In this document: one piece after another, positions 1 to 6,753 of the stretch
Layout of the letters: each line of letters opens with the position of its first letter
How positions within the stretch are numbered: position 1 is the stretch's first letter
DNA from: an uncultured bacterium
Lineage (GTDB): Bacteria > Patescibacteriota > Minisyncoccia > Phycocordibacterales > PALSA-1337
DNA length: 40,887 nt
NCBI GenBank assembly: GCA_903900935.1
Contig: CAIUOX010000041.1
Span: 1-40,887 of the forward strand
Direction of reading: 5' to 3'
The notes under the pieces: generated by a model
The model's database searches: none
What the model was told of the DNA's origin: nothing
Seen by the model: only the letters and a program-made list of their open reading frames with translations
Made by a program: the position numbers and the translations under genes

Positions 1-49
1 AGGATTGCCATATCCTAGCAGATTATTCTCTTTTTGAAAATCAAAATAC

Positions 50-517
50 TTATTTCTTCACTTCCCCACCATCACCTTGGTGGTGATGGACGACATGCTC
101 ATGCTCAACAACTTCTTTGATCTCATCAACTTCTTTTTTCATTTCTCTAATAGTTGAACGGATTTGACCCAATTCGATCTCTTCTTCACTCACCTCTTTT
201 GCTGTTTTGTCAGCTTGTTTCTTTTGCCCTTTGAGACCACTGACAAGAATCGCATCACCAATGAAGTATGAGACAAACAAACCCGTCATAAGCAATACGA
301 TAATAGTAAACACCAAGTTGACCGGCTCATAAAAGAACCAGCCAAGGAAACCTCCCTGCTGTTGTAATATATCAGCCGTGTGCCACACCCCGCGCCAGAA
401 CAAAACAACAGCAACACCTCCAATAATCGTATACAGGATCGGATAACGACTAAGATGTCCGCGTACCTTGTCTTCAAACTTATCAAAAAATAAAATTATT
501 TTTCTGATTGTATTCAT
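50..517 (-). CDS. Small membrane protein of unknown function with a coiled-coil, His-rich tail
   Basis: I do not recognise a family. The 155-residue product has two hydrophobic stretches, roughly residues 25-43 and 66-88, which should span the membrane. They are followed by a charged segment (about 95-140) rich in Glu and Lys with a heptad-like pattern, so a short coiled coil is likely. The tail contains HEHVVHHHQGD, a His cluster that could bind metal, though that is inference only. There is no cleavable signal peptide. The gene reads towards the left edge and sits just downstream of tRNA-Pro on the same strand. The start at 517 follows an AT-rich stretch without a Shine-Dalgarno sequence, as is usual in this window. 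The ORF is the only long open frame here, so I think it is real; the function is open. Confidence 0.65.
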   Translation of the reverse strand: MNTIRKIILFFDKFEDKVRGHLSRYPILYTIIGGVAVVLFWRGVWHTADILQQQGGFLGWFFYEPVNLVFTIIVLLMTGLFVSYFIGDAILVSGLKGQKKQADKTAKEVSEEEIELGQIRSTIREMKKEVDEIKEVVEHEHVVHHHQGDGGEVKK

Positions 518-554
518 ATAGTATTACATTATTCCCTACCACCTGCTTACCTGC

Positions 555-630
555 TGGTCGGAGCGCCGGGATTCGAACCCGGAGTCTTCTGTTCCCAAAA
601 CAGAAATGTTAGCCGTTACACCACGCTCCG
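555..630 (-). tRNA. tRNA-Pro (anticodon UGG), CCA encoded
   Basis: Read on the minus strand, a full cloverleaf can be drawn: acceptor CGGAGCG pairing with CGCTCCG, a D arm GTGT/ACAT, an anticodon stem TCTGT/ACAGA with loop TTTGGGA, and a T arm with GGTTCGAATCC. The anticodon is TGG, read at positions 34-36, with the G37 expected in tRNA-Pro. The C1-G72 pair and A73 also fit proline. The 3' CCA is encoded in the DNA, unlike in the two other tRNA genes of this window. Confidence 0.95.
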
Positions 631-671
631 TGATTGAACTATCCTAGCACACTATATGATTTACACAAAAA

Positions 672-1082
672 TTAGAGTATCAAATCTTGTAACCATTGAA
701 CCTTCCCTGTTTTTTCAGCCATATTCAAAAATACACACAATACATGAAATTTGAATGAAACATCTGTCCTACCAAACTTCTCCTCAAGATACGTCTCAAT
801 AATCCTTCTCAAATGCCTGACTTTGAGTCCATGAACATTGTCTTCGGGTTTATGATCCTCGAGATTGGCCAAAGAATCAATCGAAACGCTTTTGACTTCA
901 AAGAAGTGAATCATCCCTCCTTTGACAGCAACAATATCGAGTTCACCCCATGCACGTAGATAATTACGATCCGTAACGAGAAAACCCCTATTTTCAAGGA
1001 ATCTCGTCGCAACACCTTCTCCAATATCGCCTTTTGCTCTTTTATGCATAAAATTACACGTGAAATGTTTCTTGTGAAACAT
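672..1082 (-). CDS. YraN/UPF0102 family nuclease-like protein
   Basis: The product matches the YraN (UPF0102) family, small proteins with a restriction-endonuclease-like fold and unknown physiological role. The family pattern is seen in order: GDIGEGVATRFLENRGF near the N-terminus, then RNYLRAWGELDIVAVKGG with the GELD acidic pair, then HFFEVKSV with the E-x-K motif, so the PD-(D/E)XK-type catalytic set looks intact. The length of 136 residues is typical. Two starts are possible: position 1082, or the internal Met at 1049 (MHKRAKGDIGEG), which agrees better with where family members begin. The longer form would put a parS-like site inside its first codons. The gene lies between two tRNA genes on the same strand, without a clear operon partner. 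Confidence 0.85.
   Translation of the reverse strand: MFHKKHFTCNFMHKRAKGDIGEGVATRFLENRGFLVTDRNYLRAWGELDIVAVKGGMIHFFEVKSVSIDSLANLEDHKPEDNVHGLKVRHLRRIIETYLEEKFGRTDVSFKFHVLCVFLNMAEKTGKVQWLQDLIL
1066..1081. promoter_or_regulatory. parS-like ParB binding site (14 of 16)
   Basis: The 16-mer TGTTTCTTGTGAAACA differs from the widely conserved bacterial parS palindrome (TGTTTCACGTGAAACA) only at the two central-left bases. A second, weaker CACGTGAAAT half lies immediately to its left, at 1058-1067. The site falls on the YraN start. It is one of three close matches within 2 kb, which makes chance unlikely. Confidence 0.55.
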
Positions 1083-1434
1083 GATATTGATTTTTAACCA
1101 TATTTATCATGACTTTTAAATGACTTATTCTATTAAATGGCTCAAAATAAGGGTTTAGTCAGAAAATACCTATTAAAGACCATCAAAATGACGAAAGTAA
1201 GCCGTATAAGTCGTCTTTGATGAACACAATGCACAGGGTTATCCACAGTTATGAACACTGACCAACGATTTTAAGCCATTTATTCACGGTCATACCCACT
1301 TACAGAAAAGACAGGCAAATATGTCTGTTTGAATACCAAAATAACATCTATGGCTTCTTAAATAAGGCTAGAATGAAAATAGCAGAAGATTATTCCTGTA
1401 TCGTATTGTCTTTAATTGTTTTTTACCAAACCTG
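1083..1434. other. Non-coding spacer with a DnaA box, between YraN and tRNA-Gly
   Basis: About 350 bases hold no credible ORF. The stretch is AT-rich and contains a perfect DnaA box at 1239-1247 and a degenerate one (TTATTCACG) at 1280-1288. It also holds one copy of a short intergenic motif, TTAAATGGCTC (1133-1143), that recurs at 3945-3956 and 13727-13738. The gene to its left points left and pcnB to its right points right, so it is a divergent junction. A promoter for YraN must lie at its left end. Confidence 0.5.
1239..1247 (+). promoter_or_regulatory. Perfect DnaA box TTATCCACA
   Basis: The nonamer is identical to the high-affinity DnaA box and is followed by G, as in the other two perfect boxes of this window. 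It stands in a non-coding spacer 158 bases from a parS-like site. Binding is inferred from the consensus only. Confidence 0.5.
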
Positions 1435-1505
1435 TGCGGGTAGGGAGAATCGAACTCCCGACACGACATTGGCAATGTCGCGTTTTACCACTAAACTACA
1501 CCCGC
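1435..1505 (-). tRNA. tRNA-Gly (anticodon GCC), CCA not encoded
   Basis: The minus strand folds as GCGGGTG/TACCCGC acceptor, D arm starting GTTTAGTGGTAAAAC, anticodon stem CGACA/TGTCG with loop TTGCCAA, and T arm GGGAGTTCGATTCTCCC. The anticodon is GCC. The discriminator A is followed by CAG, so the CCA end must be added after transcription, presumably by the CCA-adding enzyme encoded about 335 bases away. Confidence 0.95.
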
Positions 1506-1591
1506 TTTAAATTAAATGAACGTTAAGAGTATACAGTATGTTTATTATTTTATCAAAAGTATTTTCATTAACTAATGATTATTTAACCTTG

Positions 1592-1663
1592 TGCGCCCGG
1601 AGGGATTCGAACCCCCAATATTAGTTCCGAAGACTAGTGTGATATCCATTTCACTACGGGCGC
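1592..1663 (-). tRNA. tRNA-Arg (anticodon UCG), CCA not encoded
   Basis: The minus strand gives acceptor GCGCCCG/CGGGCGC, D arm GTGAAATGGATATCAC, anticodon arm CTAGT-CTTCGGA-ACTAA and a T arm with GGGGGTTCGAATCCC. The loop reads anticodon TCG. One pair at the outer end of the anticodon stem is a C-A mismatch, tolerable in a tRNA. The 3' end continues A-CAA, so CCA is not encoded. Confidence 0.92.
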
Positions 1664-1685
1664 GAATTTCGGCTTTGCGAAATTC
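1664..1685. repeat. Perfect 8-bp hairpin next to tRNA-Arg
   Basis: GAATTTCG and CGAAATTC pair perfectly around a 6-base loop, directly abutting the 5' end of the tRNA-Arg gene. There is no T-tract, so it is not a standard terminator. A role in processing the tRNA leader is possible but unproven. Confidence 0.4.
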
Positions 1686-1839
1686 GGATCAAACAATTTC
1701 TTTTTCCTAAAAAAAGTCGAATTGAGACCAGAATTTCCTCCCATCCCAAGAAAAATCGTGGTGACCCAGATTACTTCTTGCCACTGAATACTACCTCAAT
1801 TAGTAAAAAAGCCCAAATTATACTACAATTACTAGTATT

Positions 1840-3333
1840 ATGACTTCTAATTCAGTCAAACATACAACTATACCGAAAGAAGTACGTGAAATCGTCACAA
1901 CCATAGAAAAGGCAGGTTTTAAGCCATATTTGGTTGGTGGTTGTGTTCGCGACTTTTTTCTTGGCCGAAATCCAAAAGACTGGGATATAACGAGTAATGC
2001 AAAACCAGAAGATATTCAAAGTCTATTCATCAAAACTGTCTATGAGAACGTATATGGCACTGTAGCAATCATAAATGAGATTACTGATGATCCAACACTC
2101 AAAAATGTAGAGGTGACACCATATAGACTAGAATCATCATATTCTGATCGCCGACATCCAGACAATGTAACATTTAGCGACAAGATCGAAGACGACCTCA
2201 AACGCCGAGACTTTACGGTCAATGCAATTGCAGTCAATCTCTCTGGCGAAGCCATAAAAGACATTATAGACCTATATGATGGGATTAGTGATATAAAGGA
2301 CAAAATTATTAGAACAGTAGGGAATCCAGATGATCGTTTTACTGAAGATGCTCTGCGAATGATGCGTGCAATCAGATTGTCAGTTGAACTTGATTTCACG
2401 ATTGAAAAAGCTACTTTTACTTCAATAACAAAGCAAAATAAGCTCATAAAAGATATATCTATAGAGAGAATACGGGATGAATTTACTAAAATCATCTTAT
2501 CTTCACAACCAAAAAAGGGAATAGAGCTTCTCCATGAAACAGGACTATTAAAGCATGTAGTGCCTGAACTCGAGGTTGGTATAGGTGTTACACAGAATCA
2601 AGCTCATACCTTTGATGTGTGGGAACATCTTCTAAGAAGCCTGCAGACAGCTGCTGACAAGAATTGGGGGCTAGATATAAGGCTTATAGCACTATTTCAT
2701 GATATAGCAAAGCCAAAAACAAAGGGTTTTTCACATGAAACAAAAGTAATAACATTCTATGGCCATGAAGTAGTTGGTTCACGTGAAACACGCAAAATAC
2801 TAGAGAGAATGAGGTTTTCACGTGTAATCATTGAGAAAGTTGTAAAACTAGTACGTTGGCATATGTTTTTCTCAGATACAGAACAAATAAGCCTATCCGC
2901 TGTTCGCAGAATGATTGTTAACGTAGGTAAAGAAAATATATGGGATCTTATGAATGTACGCATATGCGACCGTATAGGGACAGGAAGACCCAAAGAAGAC
3001 CCATACCGCCTAAGAAAGTATCATGCAATGATAGAAGAGGCTCTCCGAGATCCAATATCAGTGGGAATGCTCAGGATTGATGGTAAAGACCTAATGGAAA
3101 TGATTCACGTGAAACCTGGACCAAGAATAGGAAATATACTTCATGCATTATTCAATGAAGTTCTTGATACCCCAGAATTAAATACTCTAGACTACCTAGA
3201 AAAAAGAGCTATTGAGCTCAATAAATTACCAGACAAAGAACTTGATATACTCGGTGAAGCTGGTAAAGAAAAAAGGGAAGACGTTGAAGACGAACAAGTA
3301 AAGGAAATAAGAAAAAAACATAAAGTTGTCTAG
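1840..3333 (+). CDS. cca: CCA-adding enzyme / tRNA nucleotidyltransferase (class II) with HD domain
   Basis: The protein adds or repairs the 3' CCA end of tRNAs, needed here because at least two neighbouring tRNA genes do not encode CCA. The 497 residues begin with the class II nucleotidyltransferase head: YLVGGCVRDFFLGR at about 30-43, then the DWDI catalytic carboxylates at 47-50. These are followed by the RRDFTVNAIA motif and the FTEDALRMMRAIRL neck region typical of CCA enzymes rather than of poly(A) polymerase alone. An HD hydrolase domain starts near ALFHDIAKPK (about 283-292). The C-terminal 30 residues are a charged tail. A TATACT element lies 15 bases upstream of the ATG. Two parS-like 16-mers lie inside the frame, near codons 312 and 421. 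Poly(A) polymerase is the alternative reading of the same fold. Confidence 0.9.
   Translation: MTSNSVKHTTIPKEVREIVTTIEKAGFKPYLVGGCVRDFFLGRNPKDWDITSNAKPEDIQSLFIKTVYENVYGTVAIINEITDDPTLKNVEVTPYRLESSYSDRRHPDNVTFSDKIEDDLKRRDFTVNAIAVNLSGEAIKDIIDLYDGISDIKDKIIRTVGNPDDRFTEDALRMMRAIRLSVELDFTIEKATFTSITKQNKLIKDISIERIRDEFTKIILSSQPKKGIELLHETGLLKHVVPELEVGIGVTQNQAHTFDVWEHLLRSLQTAADKNWGLDIRLIALFHDIAKPKTKGFSHETKVITFYGHEVVGSRETRKILERMRFSRVIIEKVVKLVRWHMFFSDTEQISLSAVRRMIVNVGKENIWDLMNVRICDRIGTGRPKEDPYRLRKYHAMIEEALRDPISVGMLRIDGKDLMEMIHVKPGPRIGNILHALFNEVLDTPELNTLDYLEKRAIELNKLPDKELDILGEAGKEKREDVEDEQVKEIRKKHKVV
2775..2790. promoter_or_regulatory. parS-like ParB binding site (15 of 16)
   Basis: TGGTTCACGTGAAACA matches the parS consensus at 15 of 16 positions, including the whole CACGTGAAACA half. 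It lies inside the CCA-adding enzyme gene, as parS sites often do in other bacteria (for example in Bacillus spo0J itself). It is the best of the three sites in the window. No ParA or ParB gene is present here. Confidence 0.7.
3101..3116. promoter_or_regulatory. parS-like ParB binding site (14 of 16)
   Basis: TGATTCACGTGAAACC matches the parS consensus at 14 of 16 bases with an intact CACGTG core and AAAC arm. It lies within the same gene as the 15-of-16 site, 310 bases downstream of it. Confidence 0.6.
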
Positions 3334-3956
3334 TAAATACGTAAAGGACATAGTTATCCACAGCTATGTCCTTTACGTATATTAGTATAGGACATACAAT
3401 TACCTCAGATTCAGTTTGTTGTCCGAGGAGATCTTCAGAAACATGTAACTAAAAATATTGGTTTTATGTTCCTGAAGATCAAGCAAACATTGTTCTTTCA
3501 AAAATCTGGGTAGGCTTCTAAGTTGTTCGTGAAATCAATAAGGGGCATCTTTTATGCAACCTTCGATTGCTTTTACTTGTTTAGCATCTTTCTTCAATAT
3601 ACAATCATACGTCTCCCCACGGAGAACGAAACATTCATTTTTGAAAGTGCTGCGAAAACTCTAATAGGAATCGTCTGGCGAGCAATCGGGTACGCCATTT
3701 GTACTCGCACACAGGTCTGTGGACCTTAGTTCTTTCGTCCCAAATCGATTTCAAAATCGCGTTATGCTCTTCCTTCTGGAATCGCCACTGACGCGATTTT
3801 TCTTTCCCTAGAAAAATCAGAGCAAAACCAGATTTTATAGTGTAATAAATCGGCAAACCAAAAGGTAAAAATTATTACACCACACAAAAAATACCCTTTA
3901 AATGGGGTGCAAAAAATACCTATTTTTATATAATATGTTGATGTAGAGCCATTTAA
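3334..3956. other. 623-base structured spacer without a recognised gene
   Basis: The spacer has several inverted repeats. There is a 17-bp hairpin at 3337-3380. A 9-bp stem GATCTTCAG/CTGAAGATC extended by AACAT/ATGTT lies at about 3430-3480. CGATTT/AAATCG lies near 3746, and a 9-bp GTGTAATAA/TTATTACAC pair lies near 3841-3880. Short ORFs on each strand (68 and 73 residues) resemble no family I know and overlap the structures. I looked for tmRNA, RNase P RNA and SRP RNA core motifs and did not find them. A non-standard structured RNA is possible. Confidence 0.35.
3337..3380. repeat. 17-bp perfect hairpin with a DnaA box as its loop
   Basis: Two 17-base arms (ATACGTAAAGGACATAG and its exact complement) enclose the 10-base loop TTATCCACAG, a perfect DnaA box plus G at 3354-3363. 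The structure starts four bases after the stop codon of the CCA-adding enzyme. There is no T-tract after it, so it is not a classical terminator, though it would protect an mRNA 3' end. A partial copy of the arm, AGGACATA, recurs at 3389-3396. Confidence 0.6.
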
Positions 3957-4754
3957 CTATCCAATAAAAATATCAATAGGACAATGGTCTGAACCAATTA
4001 TTTCATCAAGGATTCTGGTTTTTGTCACTAGCTTCAAGGCTCCTTTGGAAGCAAAAAAGTAATCAAGTCTCCATCCTACATTGCGTTCTCTAGCAAATGT
4101 TTTCATATCCCAATAGGTGTACTTACCTAACTCATTCTTGTGAAAAAATCTAAACACATCTATGTAGCCGGAGTCAATAACTTTGTCGAACCATGCACGC
4201 TCAATAGGAAGAAAGCCCGTATTCTCAGAATTCTCTTTTGGGCGCGCCAAATCGATCTCTGTATGTGCAGTATTTATATCTCCGGTAAATATAACCTCGT
4301 ATCCCTTCTTTTTCTGAGTATTTATGTATTTCAGAAAATGATCGTAGAAACGCAACTTAAAATCAAGACGCTCTGGGCCACCAGCGCCATTGGGTATATA
4401 AGTGTTGATAACAACAAATTTTGTCTTTGATTCTTTTGTACTAAAGTCTTTATCAAAAAAGAGAGCAATAAAACGACCTTCTTGATCTAATTCATGGAAA
4501 CCAAAGCCAAAATCAACTTTATCTGGTTTTATTTTTGAATATACAGCAACACCACTGTAGCCTTTACGACCTTTTGAATGATCGAAGTATGAAAAATAAC
4601 CATTTGGGTTACGGACGCCTTCTTCGAGCTGTTCAGCCTCAGCTTTTACTTCTTGAATACAATAAATATCTGGAGATTCATTCAAGAACCAATCAAAAGC
4701 ACCTTTTTTCACATTTGCACGAAGGCCATTCACATTCCATGAGATGATTCGCAT
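3957..4754 (-). CDS. xth: Exodeoxyribonuclease III (AP endonuclease)
   Basis: The enzyme cleaves DNA at abasic sites and trims 3' ends in base excision repair. The 265-residue protein is full length for the ExoIII/Xth family. It starts MRIISWNVNGLRA (Asn7), carries the metal-binding Glu in CIQEVKAE near residue 35, the TGDINTAHTEIDLARP motif near 157, RNVGWRLDYFFAS near 228, and the terminal SDHCPI with catalytic Asp256-His257. It lies 42 bases downstream of the recombinase gene on the same strand and is probably cotranscribed with it. No Shine-Dalgarno sequence precedes the start. Confidence 0.95.
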   Translation of the reverse strand: MRIISWNVNGLRANVKKGAFDWFLNESPDIYCIQEVKAEAEQLEEGVRNPNGYFSYFDHSKGRKGYSGVAVYSKIKPDKVDFGFGFHELDQEGRFIALFFDKDFSTKESKTKFVVINTYIPNGAGGPERLDFKLRFYDHFLKYINTQKKKGYEVIFTGDINTAHTEIDLARPKENSENTGFLPIERAWFDKVIDSGYIDVFRFFHKNELGKYTYWDMKTFARERNVGWRLDYFFASKGALKLVTKTRILDEIIGSDHCPIDIFIG

Positions 4755-4796
4755 GAAAACAGTATGAATGAAAAAAGAGAAAATGAAAAGAGGCTA

Positions 4797-5720
4797 CTAC
4801 TTTCTTTTATTATGAAACTGTTTGTGTACTCTCTTGAGCTCACTATCTGTTACGTGAGTATATATCTGCGTTGTACTGATATTGGCATGACCGAGAAGCA
4901 TCTGGACCGAACGAAGATCGGCACCATTACCGAGAAGATCTGTAGCAAAACAGTGACGAATCACGTGTGGGGTTACTTTTTTTGAAATACCAGCCTTGAT
5001 AGCGTAATATTTCACAATTCTCTCAATAGAACGCTTTGTGAGCCCAGTTTCTTTTGTTTTATTTGATTCTGCACTCCCAACTTTTATAAATAAAGGATCA
5101 TCTGGGTCAATACGCTTGGCGAGATATGCTTTGATTGATTCACGAGCCATATCAGAAATAAATACAACACGAACCTTGTCACCCTTACCACGAACAGCAA
5201 ATTCATCGGCTTTCAAATCCATATCTCTCGAAAGGGAACAAAGCTCTGACACACGCAAACCTGTCGAAAATAAAAGCTCTAATATGGCTCTATCACGAAG
5301 TGATTTCAGATCAGTACCATTTGGAGCTTCGAGCAATCTTTTTAATTCATCAGAAGAAATAAGATCAATTTGACGATCACCAACCTTTGCCAACTCTATA
5401 TATTCTGGTGAAAGAGTTTTTATATTACGGCGAGCCAAAAATTTTAGAAATGCTCGTAGAGAAATCAAATAATAATTTTGTGTCTTTTTCTTCAGTGTTT
5501 GGTTTGAAGCATTTTTCAAACCAGTTGGTTGACGGTTTAACCAAAGACGGTACTCTCGTATCAGTTCTGGTGTGATATCTTTTGGGTCTTTTATCTTTGC
5601 AAATTCAATAAACCTAGCGAGATAATGATTGTAATTCTCAACAGTCTTCACAGAACGGCCTCTTTCAATCTCGATATATTCAAGAAACTGTTGTTTTAGG
5701 TCATGAATATTGTGCGACAT
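4797..5720 (-). CDS. Xer-type tyrosine recombinase (XerC/XerD-like)
   Basis: The 307-residue protein has the length and layout of XerC/XerD, which resolve chromosome dimers at dif sites. An N-terminal SAM-like DNA-binding domain (about 1-105) precedes the catalytic domain. The active-site set is complete: Arg156 (TGLRVSEL), the beta-hairpin Lys in RGKGDKVR, His252-x-x-Arg255 (HVIRH), His278 (LGHANIS) and nucleophile Tyr287 (TQIYTHV). Only one such gene is in the window and it is not beside an integrated element, so a housekeeping role is likelier than a phage integrase. I cannot tell XerC from XerD by eye. A TGCTAGAAT promoter lies six bases before the ATG. Confidence 0.9.
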   Translation of the reverse strand: MSHNIHDLKQQFLEYIEIERGRSVKTVENYNHYLARFIEFAKIKDPKDITPELIREYRLWLNRQPTGLKNASNQTLKKKTQNYYLISLRAFLKFLARRNIKTLSPEYIELAKVGDRQIDLISSDELKRLLEAPNGTDLKSLRDRAILELLFSTGLRVSELCSLSRDMDLKADEFAVRGKGDKVRVVFISDMARESIKAYLAKRIDPDDPLFIKVGSAESNKTKETGLTKRSIERIVKYYAIKAGISKKVTPHVIRHCFATDLLGNGADLRSVQMLLGHANISTTQIYTHVTDSELKRVHKQFHNKRK

Positions 5721-5726
5721 GAATAT

Positions 5727-5735
5727 ATTCTAGCA
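5727..5735 (-). promoter_or_regulatory. Extended -10 promoter of the recombinase gene, leaderless
   Basis: TGCTAGAAT on the minus strand ends six bases before the start codon at 5720. A start site about seven bases after the -10 would place transcription at the ATG itself. No -35 match is evident. Confidence 0.5.
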
Positions 5736-5795
5736 TATGAGCCAAAATAAGAGGTAATATCGTACAAACTTGCGGGCACCACTCATTCATGCTAC

Positions 5796-5801
5796 TATAT
5801 T
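5796..5801 (+). promoter_or_regulatory. -10 element of rpsO, leaderless
   Basis: TATATT ends six bases before the rpsO ATG at 5808, the same spacing seen for other genes in this window. No Shine-Dalgarno sequence is present. Confidence 0.4.
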
Positions 5802-5807
5802 TCGACT

Positions 5808-6074
5808 ATGTTAACGACACGTCAAAAGACAAAGATAATCAAGGAAACAGGCATTCACGACAAGGATACTGGCTCACCAGAGATTCAAGTCGCACTTTTA
5901 AGCAAGAAGATTGCCGAACTGACTGATCACCTCAAAAAACACAAAAAAGACAACCATTCACGCCGTGGCCTCCTAGGTATGGTCGCTGATCGTCAGACAC
6001 ATCTCGTTTATCTCAAGAAGAAATACCCAAAGCGCTACACAACTATCATCAAGAAATTGGACCTCAAGAAATAA
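5808..6074 (+). CDS. rpsO: 30S ribosomal protein S15
   Basis: The 88-residue product is full-length S15, which binds the central domain of 16S rRNA early in 30S assembly. Family motifs are clear: TGSPEIQVALLSKKI at about 22-36, HLKKHKKDNHSRRGLL at 41-56, and the C-terminal RQTHLVYLKKKYPKRY. Its place upstream of pnp mirrors the common rpsO-pnp order, but here a NYN-domain gene and a strong terminator intervene. The start is the first ATG, placed six bases after a TATATT element. Confidence 0.97.
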   Translation: MLTTRQKTKIIKETGIHDKDTGSPEIQVALLSKKIAELTDHLKKHKKDNHSRRGLLGMVADRQTHLVYLKKKYPKRYTTIIKKLDLKK

Positions 6075-6078
6075 TCTG

Positions 6079-6103
6079 AAAAATTGGCGCAAGGCCAATT
6101 TTT
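6079..6103 (+). terminator. Rho-independent terminator of rpsO
   Basis: AAAAATTGGC and GCCAATTTTT form a 10-bp stem around a 5-base loop, ending in T-rich sequence, five bases after the rpsO stop. It separates rpsO from the NYN gene and pnp. Confidence 0.85.
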
Positions 6104-6229
6104 CTTTGAGGCACATAAGGTGTACACTTAACATAGTGAGGAACTTTTACAAATAAATAATCATTTTTAATACAAATATCGGCATACGTATTTTTTACTT
6201 TTGCCTTTTTACTTTTAACTTTAATTTAC

Positions 6230-6748
6230 ATGTCAATAATCAAACACAAAGAACAACGCGTTGGTATATTTATCGATGCACAAAATCTCTATCATAGTGG
6301 CAAAAATCTATATCACTCAAAGGTCAATTTTGGAACTATTGTCAAAGACGCACTTGATGGTCGCAAACTCGTCCGCGCTGTCGCATATGTCATCGCCACA
6401 GAAGCAGGCGATGAAAACGCTTTCTTCGATGCACTCACAAAAATGGGCATAGAAACAAAAGTCAAAGACCTTCAAATCTTTAGCTCTGGTGCCAAGAAGG
6501 CAGACTGGGATGTTGGATTGGCTATCGATGCAGTCAAACTTTCACCAAAGCTTGACTCAGTCATTCTGCTTACTGGTGATGGTGATTTCTGTCCGCTAGT
6601 TGAATATCTCCAAATGAATCAGGGTTGCCAAGTCGAAGTCGTCTCATTCGGCAAATCTACTTCAGCAAAACTTATTGAAGTTACAGATCACTTTATGGAC
6701 TTGGACGAGAATCCAAATAAGTATTTGATAAGGTCTGGGAAGAAATAA
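6230..6748 (+). CDS. NYN-domain (LabA/DUF88-like) putative ribonuclease
   Basis: The 172-residue protein is a stand-alone NYN domain, a PIN-like fold whose members are thought to cut RNA with metal-bound acidic residues. Visible are RVGIFIDAQNLYHSG (Asp16 and Asn19, residues 10-24), WDVGLAIDAVKL with Asp100, and VILLTGDGDFCPLVEYLQ with Asp117 and Asp119. These are the expected acidic ligands. It falls between rpsO and pnp, so a part in RNA turnover together with PNPase is a reasonable inference. The start codon follows an AT-rich stretch of TTTTACTTTT repeats and has no Shine-Dalgarno sequence. Confidence 0.85.
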   Translation: MSIIKHKEQRVGIFIDAQNLYHSGKNLYHSKVNFGTIVKDALDGRKLVRAVAYVIATEAGDENAFFDALTKMGIETKVKDLQIFSSGAKKADWDVGLAIDAVKLSPKLDSVILLTGDGDFCPLVEYLQMNQGCQVEVVSFGKSTSAKLIEVTDHFMDLDENPNKYLIRSGKK

Positions 6749-6753
6749 TTGGA

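Noticed and set aside
3523-3856. Small ORFs of 68 (plus) and 73 (minus) residues in the spacer after the CCA-adding enzyme gene
   Set aside because: They overlap each other on opposite strands and stem-forming sequence, resemble no family, and lack promoter-like elements at the usual spacing.
3381-3956. tmRNA, RNase P RNA or SRP RNA gene
   Set aside because: I searched by eye on both strands for the tag/tRNA-like ends, the GAGGAAAGTCC-type RNase P core and the SRP GGAAGG..AGCA loop and found none.
4961-4975. CACGTG sequences at about 4964 and 18209 as further parS sites
   Set aside because: Only the six-base core matches; the arms do not fit the parS consensus.
6104-6229. Possible repeat array from the TTTTTACTTTT runs before the NYN gene
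   Set aside because: Only two short imperfect copies are present; it is ordinary AT-rich leader DNA.
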